The notes beneath the pieces were generated by a model, which did not search any database, was not told where the DNA came from, and saw only the letters and a list, made by a program, of their open reading frames with translations. From JAAYJT01 sp037445555 (lineage in GTDB: Bacteria > Bacteroidota > Bacteroidia > Bacteroidales > JAAYJT01): a stretch of DNA of 64,000 nt. How positions within the stretch are numbered: position 1 is the stretch's first letter; each line of letters begins with the position of its first letter. The stretch covers positions 1 to 64,000 of the forward strand of contig JBBIKG010000009.1 of NCBI GenBank assembly GCA_037445555.1, read 5' to 3'. This document shows positions 18,830-28,060 of this stretch, one piece after another. The translations under genes were made by a program, and so were the position numbers.

Positions 18830-19463
18830 CCTTGTGCTGCTGGCCATCCATCCCGAACGCGGATGGGTACGCCGTCAGAACGACCTCCGCTACGTCCTTG
18901 TAGCGGCGACGCTATGCGACCTGACCCTGATGGATGCATTTGAACTGGTTGAAGGAAAAATCAGTGCCAGCCCGGTATCCTGCGGAGATGAGTTGCTGGA
19001 TACTCTGGCGAATAGCCTGATTAACTCAAATGGCAGGAAATTTTGGCATACCAGCAGCCGTCGCCGGCTCGAAGCGACAAAATACTTAAAACGGCAGATG
19101 CGCTCTCTTGAGCATCGGGGGATGATTCACAGCCGAACCATCACCTGGCTCGGAATACCTTTGGCAAAACGTTATTCCCTGCAACATTCCTGCTCGATTA
19201 AGACACTGATCAACACCTTGGAGCGGGTGCTCATTTACGGACGCACGCCCGACCTGCGCACAAGCGTACTCATACGCCTACTGAAGATGCTGCGGGTGAC
19301 AGGGTATGTTTTCAGGGGGCATGAATATCGCGCGATCGCCCGGAAACGGGCCAGAGTCGTTTCGAAAATGCCTTTTGATGCCTATGAACATACATTGGAA
19401 ACTATTTTCAAAGAGTTGCGCACTACACTGCAGATGTCCGATTCGCGCCGCAACCTTGGTTGA
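18810..19463 (+). CDS. GPP34 (Golgi phosphoprotein 3-like) domain protein
   Basis: 217 aa. The helical GPP34 pattern is visible: LIKDDLVLLAIHPERGWVRR, a central VLVAATLCDLTLMDAFELVEGKIS and a later repeat of basic helices. Eukaryotic GOLPH3 binds PI4P at the Golgi; bacterial members are of unknown function but are likely peripheral membrane proteins. The protein is very basic in its C-terminal half (RKRARVVSK), in keeping with lipid head-group contact. It overlaps the RHH gene by 20 bp, so the three proteins probably act together on a membrane. The family call is moderately sure. Confidence 0.75.
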   Translation: MNLIKDDLVLLAIHPERGWVRRQNDLRYVLVAATLCDLTLMDAFELVEGKISASPVSCGDELLDTLANSLINSNGRKFWHTSSRRRLEATKYLKRQMRSLEHRGMIHSRTITWLGIPLAKRYSLQHSCSIKTLINTLERVLIYGRTPDLRTSVLIRLLKMLRVTGYVFRGHEYRAIARKRARVVSKMPFDAYEHTLETIFKELRTTLQMSDSRRNLG

Positions 19464-19575
19464 TGACTAATTGTCAGGTTTTGCGTATCTTTACAGCAAC
19501 TTGTCGGGATAATGACCTTTGGCATCTTTTATGATCGGGGACAGGCAATTCAATCACATATAAAAATATATACAT

Positions 19576-20508
19576 ATGGTGGAAAAGATAAAATGCCTGA
19601 TTATTGGTTCAGGCCCTGCGGGATACACGGCTGCCATCTACGCCGCTCGTGCCGATCTTAAACCTGTGGTTTACACCGGCCTGCAGCCCGGTGGCCAGCT
19701 TACCATCACCACTGAGGTGGAAAATTTTCCGGGCTATCCCGATGGCCGGACAGGTCCGGAGATGATGGACGACTTCCGCAGGCAGGCCGAAAAGTTTGGC
19801 ACCGACATCCGCTTCGGAATTATAGACCGGGTCGATTTTTCGCAGCGTCCCTTTAAGGCTGTAACCGACGACGGCAAGGAGCTGGAAGCAGACACTATAA
19901 TCCTTTCTACCGGGGCTTCGGCCCGGTGGCTGGGCTTGGAGTCGGAAAAGAAATACAACGGCTACGGCGTATCGGCCTGTGCCACATGCGACGGGTTTTT
20001 CTACCGCGGCAAGGTGGTTGCAGTCATCGGAGGAGGCGATACCGCTGCCGAGGAGGCCAGTTACCTGTCGAAACTTTGCCAGAAAGTGTATCTCGTACAT
20101 CGCCGCGATGAGCTGCGTGCCTCAAAAGCCATGCAGACCCGCGTGCTGAAAACACCGAATATTGAACCTGTTTGGAACCATACTGTGAAGGAGGTGCTGG
20201 GCGATGGCAAAGTGGTGAACGGTATCTTGCTCGAAAATACCAAAGACGGCTCACAAAAACAGCTTGAGGTGGACGGTGTTTTTATAGCCATTGGCCATAC
20301 TCCAAATTCAGACATTTTCAAAGGCCAGATAGAAATGCATGAAAACGGGTACATCAAGACCGTGCCTGGCAGCACGCGCACCAATATCGAAGGGGTGTTC
20401 GCCGCCGGCGACTTACAGGACCACGTGTTCAGGCAGGCCGTAACAGCAGCGGGCACCGGCTGTATGGCTGCCATCGAAGCCGAACGTTGGCTTTCGGCAC
20501 AGGAGTAG
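19576..20508 (+). CDS. trxB: Thioredoxin-disulfide reductase
   Basis: 310 aa, typical length. FAD-binding GSGPAGYTAAIYAARA at the N-terminus, redox-active CATC (in GVSACATCDGFF near 136-139), NADPH-binding GGGDTAAEEA near 155 and the C-terminal FAD motif GVFAAGDLQDHVFRQAVTAAGTG (in two parts). It reduces thioredoxin with NADPH in the cytoplasm. It has its own leader, 112 bp after the SPFH operon, and is followed by two small hairpins. Confidence 0.96.
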   Translation: MVEKIKCLIIGSGPAGYTAAIYAARADLKPVVYTGLQPGGQLTITTEVENFPGYPDGRTGPEMMDDFRRQAEKFGTDIRFGIIDRVDFSQRPFKAVTDDGKELEADTIILSTGASARWLGLESEKKYNGYGVSACATCDGFFYRGKVVAVIGGGDTAAEEASYLSKLCQKVYLVHRRDELRASKAMQTRVLKTPNIEPVWNHTVKEVLGDGKVVNGILLENTKDGSQKQLEVDGVFIAIGHTPNSDIFKGQIEMHENGYIKTVPGSTRTNIEGVFAAGDLQDHVFRQAVTAAGTGCMAAIEAERWLSAQE

Positions 20509-20524
20509 TTGCCATTTATCCTAG

Positions 20525-20561
20525 ATGAGGCTGCCTCATTTGGTTCAACTGATCGTTGAAC
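20525..20561 (+). terminator. Two tandem hairpins after trxB (weak terminator)
   Basis: ATGAGG/CCTCAT with a 3-nt loop (20525-20539) is followed by GTTCAAC/GTTGAAC with a 5-nt loop (20543-20561). The T-tracts are poor, so termination is only likely, not sure. Confidence 0.4.
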
Positions 20562-20709
20562 TAATATCTGCTGCCAGGAATAATATAACAATGATTTTTG
20601 ATTACCAATCTATTATGCCCTTCTACCCACGTCAGTAAGGCTAGGCGTCCGATTGATTTCCGGATTTCTAGACAGCATCAAAATGATTGCATAAGCATCC
20701 AGAAATAGT

Positions 20710-22443
20710 TTACCGAGGCTTTTTCCGTTTCCCAGTAGCATCCTTTGGCTTAGACATCTTCTCAGGCTTCTTTTCTTCTTGCCGGCCATGAGGTCTGACG
20801 CCCTTGCGGTGGTCTAATTTGGTAGTCTGCCTGTATTCATGCTCAGAAATTCGCTCACTGGCCATTTCAATTCGGATCTTTTGCGGGTTCAGTTTTTCGT
20901 CGGCAAAGCAACGCTTCAGGGTTTCAACAGCCTGGCTGTCCACATCCAGAAATGAAAAGGCATGTTTGATGTCGATCCGGCCGATCTTAATCTGGTTGGA
21001 CCGGGTGATCTCATTTACAATACGGATGATGTGCTCCGGAGAGATACGGTCTTTCCTCCCTACACTGATAAACATACGCTGGTAACGTCGGACAGATGAG
21101 GGAGTATTATGACTGTCCTCGATGTTGAGGTCGGGGGCGTTCCGGTAGTAATCCAGAAACCGGTTGAACTCCAGTGCCACGAATCGTTTAATCAGTTCTT
21201 CTCTGTCTATCCATTCCAGTTTGCGGTAGATTACAGGGAGGTAGGAGTCGATCTCGCCGTGGTTCAATTCCACATTTTCCATTCGATCAATGTGATGAAA
21301 GAGCTGCTTTTCGCATACCTGCACACCTGTAGGTACTTTGGCGCGGGCAAATTCGCGCCCTACCTTTTTTTCAATTTCCCGGATCCGGTGTTTTTCCTTC
21401 AAATGGATAAGGGAGATACTGATGCCCGTTTTGTCGGCGCGGCCTGTTCTCCCGCTGCGATGAATATATATGTCGGGATCGTCGGGTAGATTGTAGTTGA
21501 CAACATGGGTGAGATCGCTCACATCCAGGCCGCGTGCTGCCACATCAGTGGCTACCAGCATCTGAAGGCGGCCATCGCGGAAGCGTTTCATCACATGGTC
21601 GCGTTGCGCCTGGCTGAGGTCGCCGTGCAACGAATCGGCGTTATATCCGTCCCTGATCAGGGAGTCGGCAATTTCCTGAGTTTCGGCTCGTGTGCGGCAA
21701 AAAATGATGGCATAGATGCGTGGATGAAAATCGGCTATGCGTTTCAAGGCAAGATACCTTTCTTTGGCATGAACCATGTAATAGATGTGTTTAACATTGG
21801 CAGTTCCTGTATTGCGCTGGCCAATGGTTTTAATAACGGGATTGTTCATGTACCTTGCCAGGATACGTTCGACCTCCTCTGGCAGCGTAGCTGAAAACAG
21901 GAGGGTGTTTTTTGAACTGGGAGTTTCTTCAAGTATAGTATCTACTTCTTCCTGAAAACCCATGTCGAGCATTTCGTCGGCCTCGTCAAGAACCACCCAT
22001 TTCACATGACTCAGGTCGGCCTTCTTCCGGCGTATCATATCGTTGAGTCTTCCGGGAGTCGCTACTACCACCTGAGGATGATCAGCGAGCTGCCTGAGCT
22101 GGGAGTCGAAACTGGCACCACCATAAACCGGTACTATTTTTACAGCGTTCATGAAACGGGAAAACCCCTGAAGGTCGCGTGTTATCTGCAGGCAAAGTTC
22201 CCGGGTAGGGCATAGAATCAATGCCTGGATATGCCGGTCTGCCAAGTCGAGATGTTGCAGTATCGGCAGGCCAAACGCTGCGGTTTTTCCTGTTCCGGTT
22301 TGTGCCAGTCCAACCAGATCGCAAGGCTGGCTGAGCAGGATGGGTATAACCGTTTCCTGCACTGGCATAGGGGTGTGGTAACCAAGGGCATCAACTGCTT
22401 TCAGTAGAGAAGGAATGAGGCCAAGTTCCTGAAAATTAAGCAT
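20710..22443 (-). CDS. DEAD-box ATP-dependent RNA helicase (DeaD/CsdA-like)
   Basis: 577 aa. All core motifs are present: Q motif (TPMPVQ), Walker A AQTGTGKT near 50, PTREL, TPGR, DEAD (VLDEADEML near 153), SAT, and the C-terminal HRSGRTGR near 335. After the RecA domains comes a DbpA/CsdA-type RNA-binding domain (RMFISVGRKDRISPEHIIRIV, about 460-535) and a Lys/Arg-rich tail. It unwinds structured RNA in ribosome assembly, decay or cold adaptation. The ATG at 22443 follows a consensus -7 box by 26 bp. Confidence 0.95.
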   Translation of the reverse strand: MLNFQELGLIPSLLKAVDALGYHTPMPVQETVIPILLSQPCDLVGLAQTGTGKTAAFGLPILQHLDLADRHIQALILCPTRELCLQITRDLQGFSRFMNAVKIVPVYGGASFDSQLRQLADHPQVVVATPGRLNDMIRRKKADLSHVKWVVLDEADEMLDMGFQEEVDTILEETPSSKNTLLFSATLPEEVERILARYMNNPVIKTIGQRNTGTANVKHIYYMVHAKERYLALKRIADFHPRIYAIIFCRTRAETQEIADSLIRDGYNADSLHGDLSQAQRDHVMKRFRDGRLQMLVATDVAARGLDVSDLTHVVNYNLPDDPDIYIHRSGRTGRADKTGISISLIHLKEKHRIREIEKKVGREFARAKVPTGVQVCEKQLFHHIDRMENVELNHGEIDSYLPVIYRKLEWIDREELIKRFVALEFNRFLDYYRNAPDLNIEDSHNTPSSVRRYQRMFISVGRKDRISPEHIIRIVNEITRSNQIKIGRIDIKHAFSFLDVDSQAVETLKRCFADEKLNPQKIRIEMASERISEHEYRQTTKLDHRKGVRPHGRQEEKKPEKMSKPKDATGKRKKPR

Positions 22444-22468
22444 GGAATAAAGATGAAAATTGAGCCGG

Positions 22469-22476
22469 CAAAGGTA
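22469..22476 (-). promoter_or_regulatory. -7 box (TACCTTTG) of DEAD-box helicase gene
   Basis: CAAAGGTA on the plus strand is TACCTTTG on the coding strand, 26 bp upstream of the start. No clear -33 TTG. Confidence 0.5.
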
Positions 22477-22567
22477 GTCTTTATTATTGCACCTCGAACA
22501 TAAGCCATCAGAAATACCCGTTATCCATTTTCAGAACGGATTACTGATGCCCCCGAAGTGACAGCAA

Positions 22568-24208
22568 TCATTTTTTCCGGCCATGGTAGTTCACACCCCG
22601 ATAGTCGAGCCGTAGTTTATGAGACTCGAGCCGAATGAGAAAATCGTCGTAATTGCGCTTATCCGTTGGAGACCAAACTACTTCGGCCAGGGCAATGGCA
22701 CGGGGGTAGGCCATATATTCCGCATGTTCCGGTGTTTTTATGTATTCGGTCCACAAATTTCCCTGGGCACCTATGATATATGTTGCTTCTTCGGGGGTCA
22801 GCTCTTGGGGTGTGGGTTCGAAAGCGTACACCTTCTCGAGTGGGTTAAAGCAGCAGATAGCCAACGGTTCCAGGCTCGGGTCGGCCTGGTAGTGGTCGAA
22901 ATAACACGGCGATCCGGGGGTCATGATTACCGGATGTTTGAGTCGGGCAGTTTCGATGCCTCCCTGAGTGCCACGCCACGACATGACGGTGGCATTGGGG
23001 GCAAGTCCGCCTTCAAGTATCTCGTCCCATCCAATTATATTGCGCCCTTGACTGTTCAGAAACTTTTCAATCCTGGTGACAAAATACGATTGTAGCTGGT
23101 GTTCATCGGCCAGTTTTTCGCTGCGTATGCGGCGCTGACATTTCGGGCATGCTTTCCATCGTGTCTTGGGTGCTTCGTCGCCGCCAATATGAATGTACGG
23201 CGAAGGGAACAGGTGCATCACTTCGGTCAGCACCCCTTCCAGAAACTCAAATACCTGTTCGTTTCCGGCGCAATATATATTCTCGCTCACGCCCCACCAT
23301 GTCCAAACTTCGAACGGTCCACCAGTGCACGACAGGTGAGGATAAGACGCCAACGCGGCCTGTGCATGCCCGGGCAACTCTATTTCAGGTATCACCGTTA
23401 TAAAACGTTTTCTGGCATACTCAACAATATCGCGCACTTCATCCTGGGTGTAAAATCCTCCGTAAGGGATGCTATCCTGGCCTTCGTTGCGGCCAACAGG
23501 CGAGCTTTTTCGCCACGCGCCCACACTCGTCAGCAGTGGATATTTCTTTATTTCTATTCGCCACCCCTGATCCTCAGTGAGATGCCAGTGAAAGGAATTC
23601 ATCTTATGCATGGCCATCAGGTCGATATATTTCTTAATGAAACCAACCGGAAACATATGGCGGCATACATCAAGATGTAATCCCCGGTACGAATAGCGCG
23701 GATAATCGGTGATTTTGCACCTGGGCAGGGGTATTACCGGTTTAGAAAATCCGATGTTCTTCTCAATTTCTGCAGGCATGAGCTGGAAGAGGGTCTGCAG
23801 TCCGTTAAATAATCCATGACTTTGGTTGGCCAGGATGCGTACACTTTTTTTATCCACTTCAAGCTCATACCCTTCGGCGCCCAGCAGGGGGTTGTCAGCA
23901 GAGGTTATCAACAAAATGGTATTTTTCATTCCTGAATCACCGGTGGTAATAACCTCAGGCGATACGCCAGTGGCCAGTTCAATTCTTTCGGAAAGAAAGC
24001 CGGCCAGCTCAACCAGCGAAACTTCATCGGACTCAGTCACTATCTTTGTTTTGGACGTGATGGTAAAGGTACCGGGACGCATCTCAGCAAATACCGGTTC
24101 AGGAATGACTGACGGTTTGGGTTGGATATTGCTGCATGAAGCAAAGAAAAGTACCAAATACCCGCTGACCAGGATGAATAGAAGCTTAAAACAGGGTTTG
24201 TTTTTCAT
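22568..24208 (-). CDS. Beta-N-acetylhexosaminidase, GH20, lipoprotein
   Basis: 546 aa. A lipoprotein signal (VLFFASCSN, Cys near 25) precedes the GH20b domain (about 35-155) and the catalytic barrel. The catalytic Asp-Glu pair is in HIGGDEAPKTRW near 340, and HWHLTEDQGWRIEIKKYP is another family signature. It cleaves terminal GlcNAc or GalNAc from glycans or peptidoglycan fragments outside the cytoplasm. It may feed amino sugars to the salvage operon at 42-44.8 kb, but they are not linked. A perfect hairpin separates it from the YeiH gene. Confidence 0.95.
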   Translation of the reverse strand: MKNKPCFKLLFILVSGYLVLFFASCSNIQPKPSVIPEPVFAEMRPGTFTITSKTKIVTESDEVSLVELAGFLSERIELATGVSPEVITTGDSGMKNTILLITSADNPLLGAEGYELEVDKKSVRILANQSHGLFNGLQTLFQLMPAEIEKNIGFSKPVIPLPRCKITDYPRYSYRGLHLDVCRHMFPVGFIKKYIDLMAMHKMNSFHWHLTEDQGWRIEIKKYPLLTSVGAWRKSSPVGRNEGQDSIPYGGFYTQDEVRDIVEYARKRFITVIPEIELPGHAQAALASYPHLSCTGGPFEVWTWWGVSENIYCAGNEQVFEFLEGVLTEVMHLFPSPYIHIGGDEAPKTRWKACPKCQRRIRSEKLADEHQLQSYFVTRIEKFLNSQGRNIIGWDEILEGGLAPNATVMSWRGTQGGIETARLKHPVIMTPGSPCYFDHYQADPSLEPLAICCFNPLEKVYAFEPTPQELTPEEATYIIGAQGNLWTEYIKTPEHAEYMAYPRAIALAEVVWSPTDKRNYDDFLIRLESHKLRLDYRGVNYHGRKK

Positions 24209-24227
24209 GTCGAGTTTTAGTTACAGA

Positions 24228-24254
24228 AATGGCCTTCTGCGACAGAAGGCCATT
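24228..24254 (-). terminator. Perfect 12-bp hairpin between yeiH-like and hexosaminidase genes
   Basis: AATGGCCTTCTG pairs perfectly with CAGAAGGCCATT around a 3-nt loop. It follows the YeiH-like gene on the minus strand, but only TTTCTGT trails it, so termination may be partial. Confidence 0.6.
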
Positions 24255-24306
24255 GATTTATGAAACAGCCCGTCTGGCTGCAGTGATAGGTATAAGAATT
24301 TGCCCT

Positions 24307-25578
24307 CTACTGGTATAACATTCCAAAAAGGATATAGGCCACCACCAGCGTGAGAAGGATATTGAAGGTTTGTGCGATGAGGAATGCCCATAACGGCCGG
24401 CCTTTTTCCATACTCACGAGGTCTTTGAAACGAGTTTCAAGCCCAATACACACAAAGGCAAGGTTGAACCAAAGCGACTGATAGCTCTTAATGACGGGCT
24501 GGCTGGCCTTCACCGTGTCGGGGTTGATAAAGAAGGAGAACAGGAGGGAGGCGAAGATAAAGCCAAGCACAAACTTTGGAAAACGTTCCCAGATGACTCT
24601 GGCAGTGGGTTTTTCGGCATTGGTTGTATTGGCGGCCTGGCGGAATGTCCAGAGAATGGCAATGAGGAAGGCGGCGACGCCAAGCAGGATGTTCTGCGAA
24701 AATTTTACAATTGTCGCTATATCGAGAGCTTCTTTGCCAGCGATAGTACCTGCGGCCGCTACGGCTGCCGTGGTATCGACGGATCCGCCCAGCCATGCAC
24801 CTGTGACTGCCGGAGTCAGGCCAATCCATTTGGCAAGCAGGGGCATGAAAATCATCATCGGAATAGCTACTACAAGGACAAGCGAAATAGTGTAACTGAG
24901 TTTCTTGCTGTCGCCTTTGATGGCGCCTGCCGTAGCAATAGCCGCCGAAACCCCGCAAATGCTCACAGCACTGGCGAGTATAGCACTCAGCTCATCATCC
25001 ACCTTAAACTTCCTGGCAATCCAGAAAGCAAAATACCATACGGCCAAAACAACAATGATTGCCTGCACAAGGCCGTATACGCCTGCCTTCATGATTTCAG
25101 CAAAAAGAATGGTGGCCCCCAGGAGTACCAGACCTGCCTTAATGTAAAACTCACTCTGGATGCCTTCTTTCAGCCATTTAGGTGTTTTGAGCACGTTGCT
25201 GATAAACAGGCCTATGAGCAAGGAAAACAGCACCGTTTCGAAGCCAAGGTTTTTCATTGAACCGCTTGAAGCAATGAACTGGGCAAGCATAGAAAGGATG
25301 AATACCAAAGGAAAGGCAATCAGCAGGGATTTGATGTTCTTTCGCATCAGAAATGCGCCTGCAACGGCAAATAGAAAGAAATAGAAAAACGTGGCTACCA
25401 GACGCATGGTGTTGCCGGTGGTGAATACGTCCTTGCTTAAGACAGTCCATCCGCTCCAGCCTTCCTTAGGCCCAAATTTTGGCATTTCAGGAAAAAAATT
25501 GGCGGCTGCCACAAGCAACAGCATGATCAATCCGATCACAACTGCGGTCCAGTCTTCGGTGAGTTTAAGTTTTTTCAT
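24307..25578 (-). CDS. YeiH/UPF0324 family membrane transporter
   Basis: 423 aa with about ten membrane helices. The conserved SVSICGVSAAIATAGAI and WLGGSVDTTAAVAAAGTI stretches identify the YeiH (putative sulfate exporter) family. Family annotation rests on few experiments, so the substrate is uncertain. The gene is a monocistron with a good promoter (TTG-N18-TATATTTG) and a downstream hairpin. Confidence 0.88.
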   Translation of the reverse strand: MKKLKLTEDWTAVVIGLIMLLLVAAANFFPEMPKFGPKEGWSGWTVLSKDVFTTGNTMRLVATFFYFFLFAVAGAFLMRKNIKSLLIAFPLVFILSMLAQFIASSGSMKNLGFETVLFSLLIGLFISNVLKTPKWLKEGIQSEFYIKAGLVLLGATILFAEIMKAGVYGLVQAIIVVLAVWYFAFWIARKFKVDDELSAILASAVSICGVSAAIATAGAIKGDSKKLSYTISLVLVVAIPMMIFMPLLAKWIGLTPAVTGAWLGGSVDTTAAVAAAGTIAGKEALDIATIVKFSQNILLGVAAFLIAILWTFRQAANTTNAEKPTARVIWERFPKFVLGFIFASLLFSFFINPDTVKASQPVIKSYQSLWFNLAFVCIGLETRFKDLVSMEKGRPLWAFLIAQTFNILLTLVVAYILFGMLYQ

Positions 25579-25601
25579 GGCGGAAAAGGTCTTGGTTTGT
25601 G

Positions 25602-25630
25602 CAAATATAAATAAGTATGGAAATTTCCAA
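25602..25630 (-). promoter_or_regulatory. Promoter of YeiH-like gene (TTG-N18-TATATTTG)
   Basis: On the minus strand, TTG (25628-25630) and TATATTTG (25602-25609) are 18 bp apart, 23 bp upstream of the ATG. Confidence 0.75.
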
Positions 25631-25666
25631 TGCTTTCGGAATAATATTGTAGGTCGTGGTCACAAA

Positions 25667-25715
25667 ATGAAAAAACTGTTTCAATGCATCCCGGGTGGGT
25701 GTTTGAAACAGTTTT
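25667..25715 (-). terminator. Rho-independent terminator of tRNA-Met
   Basis: On the minus strand AAAACTGTTTCAA (25703-25715) pairs with TTGAAACAGTTTT (25672-25684) across an 18-nt loop and ends in a T-run. It is 6 nt after the tRNA. Confidence 0.8.
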
Positions 25716-25721
25716 ATGCAG

Positions 25722-25795
25722 TAGCGGGGACGAGAGTTGAACTCGTGACCTTCGGGTTATGAATCCGACGCTCTAACCTCCTGAGCTACCCCGCC
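25722..25795 (-). tRNA. tRNA-Met (anticodon CAT)
   Basis: The 74-nt cloverleaf has acceptor GGCGGGG/CCCCGCT (one G-T), D-stem GCTC/GAGC, anticodon loop TTCATAA, T-stem ACGAG/CTCGT and discriminator A. A normally paired first base pair argues against initiator tRNA, so I call it elongator Met; tRNA-Ile2 (lysidine) cannot be excluded by eye. The anticodon stem TCGGA/CCCGA has an A-C mismatch at 31-39. CCA is not encoded. Confidence 0.9.
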
Positions 25796-25811
25796 GTCTT
25801 TTTTGAGGATG

Positions 25812-25819
25812 CAAATGTA
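25812..25819 (-). promoter_or_regulatory. -7 box (TACATTTG) of tRNA-Met
   Basis: CAAATGTA on the plus strand reads TACATTTG on the tRNA strand, 16 bp upstream of the tRNA 5' end. Confidence 0.6.
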
Positions 25820-25853
25820 AAAAAAAAATTACTTGCCCTGAGTGCCCGTTTTC

Positions 25854-26978
25854 TTATAGTTGTGAAATGTGTTTATGGTACCGAACCCCTCTTGCTGCCT
25901 GTTCGGTAAGTAAAAATTCAACAAGTGCCCCATGGCGGGTGATATGCTCAGGTACAAATATCCCAGAATCCGTAAACTTGCGGCTCGCAAGCATCCTCAG
26001 TGCAGCAGTGGCGGCATAGCCGGTGGTGCGCGCCATACTGTGGATGCCCTGGTCATATTCGTCGTACAGGCTCCAGGTTACTGAAGTCCTGATCCCGTTA
26101 AGAGTGCCGGTCACCACGATCTTCATTACCGTGATGTCTTGTTCACCGGGAGTCAGTTGCCATTGTGAGAACAACAACCTTGAAGTAAGCTGCCTGGGGA
26201 TAACCTGCTGATGACCGATATCGACCGGTTGGGTATCAAAGAATCCCGCGTGCGCCAGTACCTGCATCAGCTCACGATGGCCGGGATAGCGCAGGGTCTT
26301 TTCAACCATATCGGGCATAGGAAACGTATGAATGAGAGAGCGCAGGCCATCGCTGTTGAAGGCCTCTAGTGTGCCAACGCCTTCGACCTCGATCAACTCG
26401 GGCTCTGACAGGGCGGGTAATTCAATCACTTTGCCATGGCGGACCAGCCGGGCGGGGCGTGTGTATTCTTCTATTACGTCGGCAGGCGAAAAGACCGCCT
26501 TATATTGCCAGGGCCATGTTCGAACCCTGGGAAGACCTCCCACAAAAATTTCCAGCTTTTCGCACGTGTCGAGCATTGCGGCCGAAAATGCTGCTAGCAC
26601 ATTACTCATGCCGGGTGCAACACCCATGTCGCTTATTAGGGTACACCCGTTGTCTTGGGCCACAGGATTGAGCAACAAAGCATCTTCAGGCATAAAAGTG
26701 ATGTCCACACCATTTTTCCCACACCGGGCGAGAGTTTCGAGTGTGCTGAAACCCAGACGACCGGGAACGGCACTTACAACAAAATCGGCAGGTTGAACAA
26801 GCTTAGCTACTGTATCTTTGTCTGAGAGATCGGCTTGCACTGTCTCTACGTTCGCTGTCTTTTTTATGCGCACCAGAGCATCCGTACTGATATCGGCCAC
26901 TGTTACCCTGAAATCAGCGGAAAGATCGACTGCAATAGGTCCTCCGACTAGTCCGCATCCTAAAACTATTACATGCAT
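25854..26978 (-). CDS. Saccharopine dehydrogenase family oxidoreductase
   Basis: 374 aa. An N-terminal Rossmann fold (VLGCGLVGGPIAVDLS) is followed by the family's catalytic region (TLISDMGVAPGMSNVLAAF) and the saccharopine reductase-like C-terminal domain (WPWQYKAVFSPADVIEEYTRPA). Substrates in the family range from saccharopine to carboxynorspermidine and lysine-derived compounds, so I leave the reaction open. It is 3 bp downstream of an EamA transporter gene, so the two form an operon; the transporter may export or import the amino acid handled here. Confidence 0.88.
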   Translation of the reverse strand: MHVIVLGCGLVGGPIAVDLSADFRVTVADISTDALVRIKKTANVETVQADLSDKDTVAKLVQPADFVVSAVPGRLGFSTLETLARCGKNGVDITFMPEDALLLNPVAQDNGCTLISDMGVAPGMSNVLAAFSAAMLDTCEKLEIFVGGLPRVRTWPWQYKAVFSPADVIEEYTRPARLVRHGKVIELPALSEPELIEVEGVGTLEAFNSDGLRSLIHTFPMPDMVEKTLRYPGHRELMQVLAHAGFFDTQPVDIGHQQVIPRQLTSRLLFSQWQLTPGEQDITVMKIVVTGTLNGIRTSVTWSLYDEYDQGIHSMARTTGYAATAALRMLASRKFTDSGIFVPEHITRHGALVEFLLTEQAARGVRYHKHISQL

Positions 26979-26981
26979 ATA

Positions 26982-27914
26982 CTAGGTTTTAGAAGTGTTT
27001 TTTGATTGATTTATTTTTAGCCATCTCCAGCCGCCAAAAACACCGGATTGCGATAGCACCACGCCTGTCACCACCAGTATGATGCCTGTAATCTTATTTA
27101 CACCGATGGTTTCAGATATCAGGAAATATGATGTGATGGCTGTAAAGACCGGTATCAGGTTGGAAAAAATGTTTGTACGGCTTATGCCGAGATGTTTGGT
27201 TACAATTGTGTAAAGCACAAATGCCAGCGATGATGCAAAAAAGGCCAGCTGGAGAAGTGCCGAAATCAGCCGCATATCCGGAGTGACCTGTAAAAAGTAT
27301 TTAGATTCGAAAATCAGAAAGAACGGAAGAAAATACACGACACCTATCATGTTCTGTACCTTGATGATAGTAAGGGCTGAATACAGGCCTGCCAGCCTTT
27401 TGAGCAATACACTGTAAACCACAGCTACCAGCACGGCCATCACCAGGAAGGCTACTCCCACGACCGGGGCTGCCAGCGAAAAATCTGACCTGAACAACAT
27501 AATTAAGATGCCTACAAAAGAAATGATCATTCCAAGGTAATTCATCCAAGTGAGCTTTTCTTTGAGCAAAAGCACACCCATCACCGGGGTAAGCAGGGGT
27601 ATGGTGGCGATGATCACGGCCGATACAGTAGGTGAGGTCATGAGCAATCCGTAATTTTCGCCCAAAAAATACAGGAAAGGATTCAATAGTGCCGACAGGG
27701 CGAAAAGCCGGTAGTGTTCGCGATGTATTTTCTCCCCTGGGGTAAAAATATGTGCCATGGCCAGCAAGATTACCGACGACAGGACAAGTCGGAGAAAGAC
27801 CGTAGTAATCGGGCGGTAATATTCAAAAACGATGGTGGACCAAACAAAACTCAGGCCCCAAAAAATCATGGCAAGTAGGGCAAGAATGTAGATGTAGGCT
27901 TTTTGGTATCTCAT
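26982..27914 (-). CDS. DMT-superfamily (EamA) transporter
   Basis: 310 aa from the ATG at 27914. An earlier TTG at 27932 lies within the -7 box and cannot be the start. Ten membrane helices in two EamA repeats (IFWGLSFVWS... and, in the second half, ISRTNIFSNLIPVFTAITSYFLI) identify a drug/metabolite exporter. The substrate is unknown; coupling to the saccharopine dehydrogenase-like gene hints at an amino acid. The C-terminus is short and basic. Confidence 0.9.
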   Translation of the reverse strand: MRYQKAYIYILALLAMIFWGLSFVWSTIVFEYYRPITTVFLRLVLSSVILLAMAHIFTPGEKIHREHYRLFALSALLNPFLYFLGENYGLLMTSPTVSAVIIATIPLLTPVMGVLLLKEKLTWMNYLGMIISFVGILIMLFRSDFSLAAPVVGVAFLVMAVLVAVVYSVLLKRLAGLYSALTIIKVQNMIGVVYFLPFFLIFESKYFLQVTPDMRLISALLQLAFFASSLAFVLYTIVTKHLGISRTNIFSNLIPVFTAITSYFLISETIGVNKITGIILVVTGVVLSQSGVFGGWRWLKINQSKNTSKT

Positions 27915-27929
27915 CTGCAGGTGAACGGG

Positions 27930-27937
27930 CAAAGATA
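27930..27937 (-). promoter_or_regulatory. -7 box (TATCTTTG) of EamA operon
   Basis: CAAAGATA on the plus strand, 16 bp upstream of the ATG at 27914, matches TAnnTTTG in reverse. Confidence 0.5.
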
Positions 27938-28000
27938 TTCAGAAACATTATCCGTGCAGGCGCATTTTATGGCAATATCAGAGCGTTTTTTGGAACATTT

Positions 28001-28032
28001 TTTGTCAGTTGTAACAAATAGGTGAAGTTTTG
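28001..28032 (+). promoter_or_regulatory. Probable promoter of head-GIN gene (TTTG-N20-AAGTTTTG)
   Basis: TTTG at 28001-28004 and AAGTTTTG at 28025-28032, one mismatch from TAnnTTTG, with a 20-bp spacer. It overlaps a GTG that would start a longer frame, supporting the ATG at 28061. Confidence 0.5.
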
Positions 28033-28060
28033 CGTCATATACTATCAAAAATACCAAACC

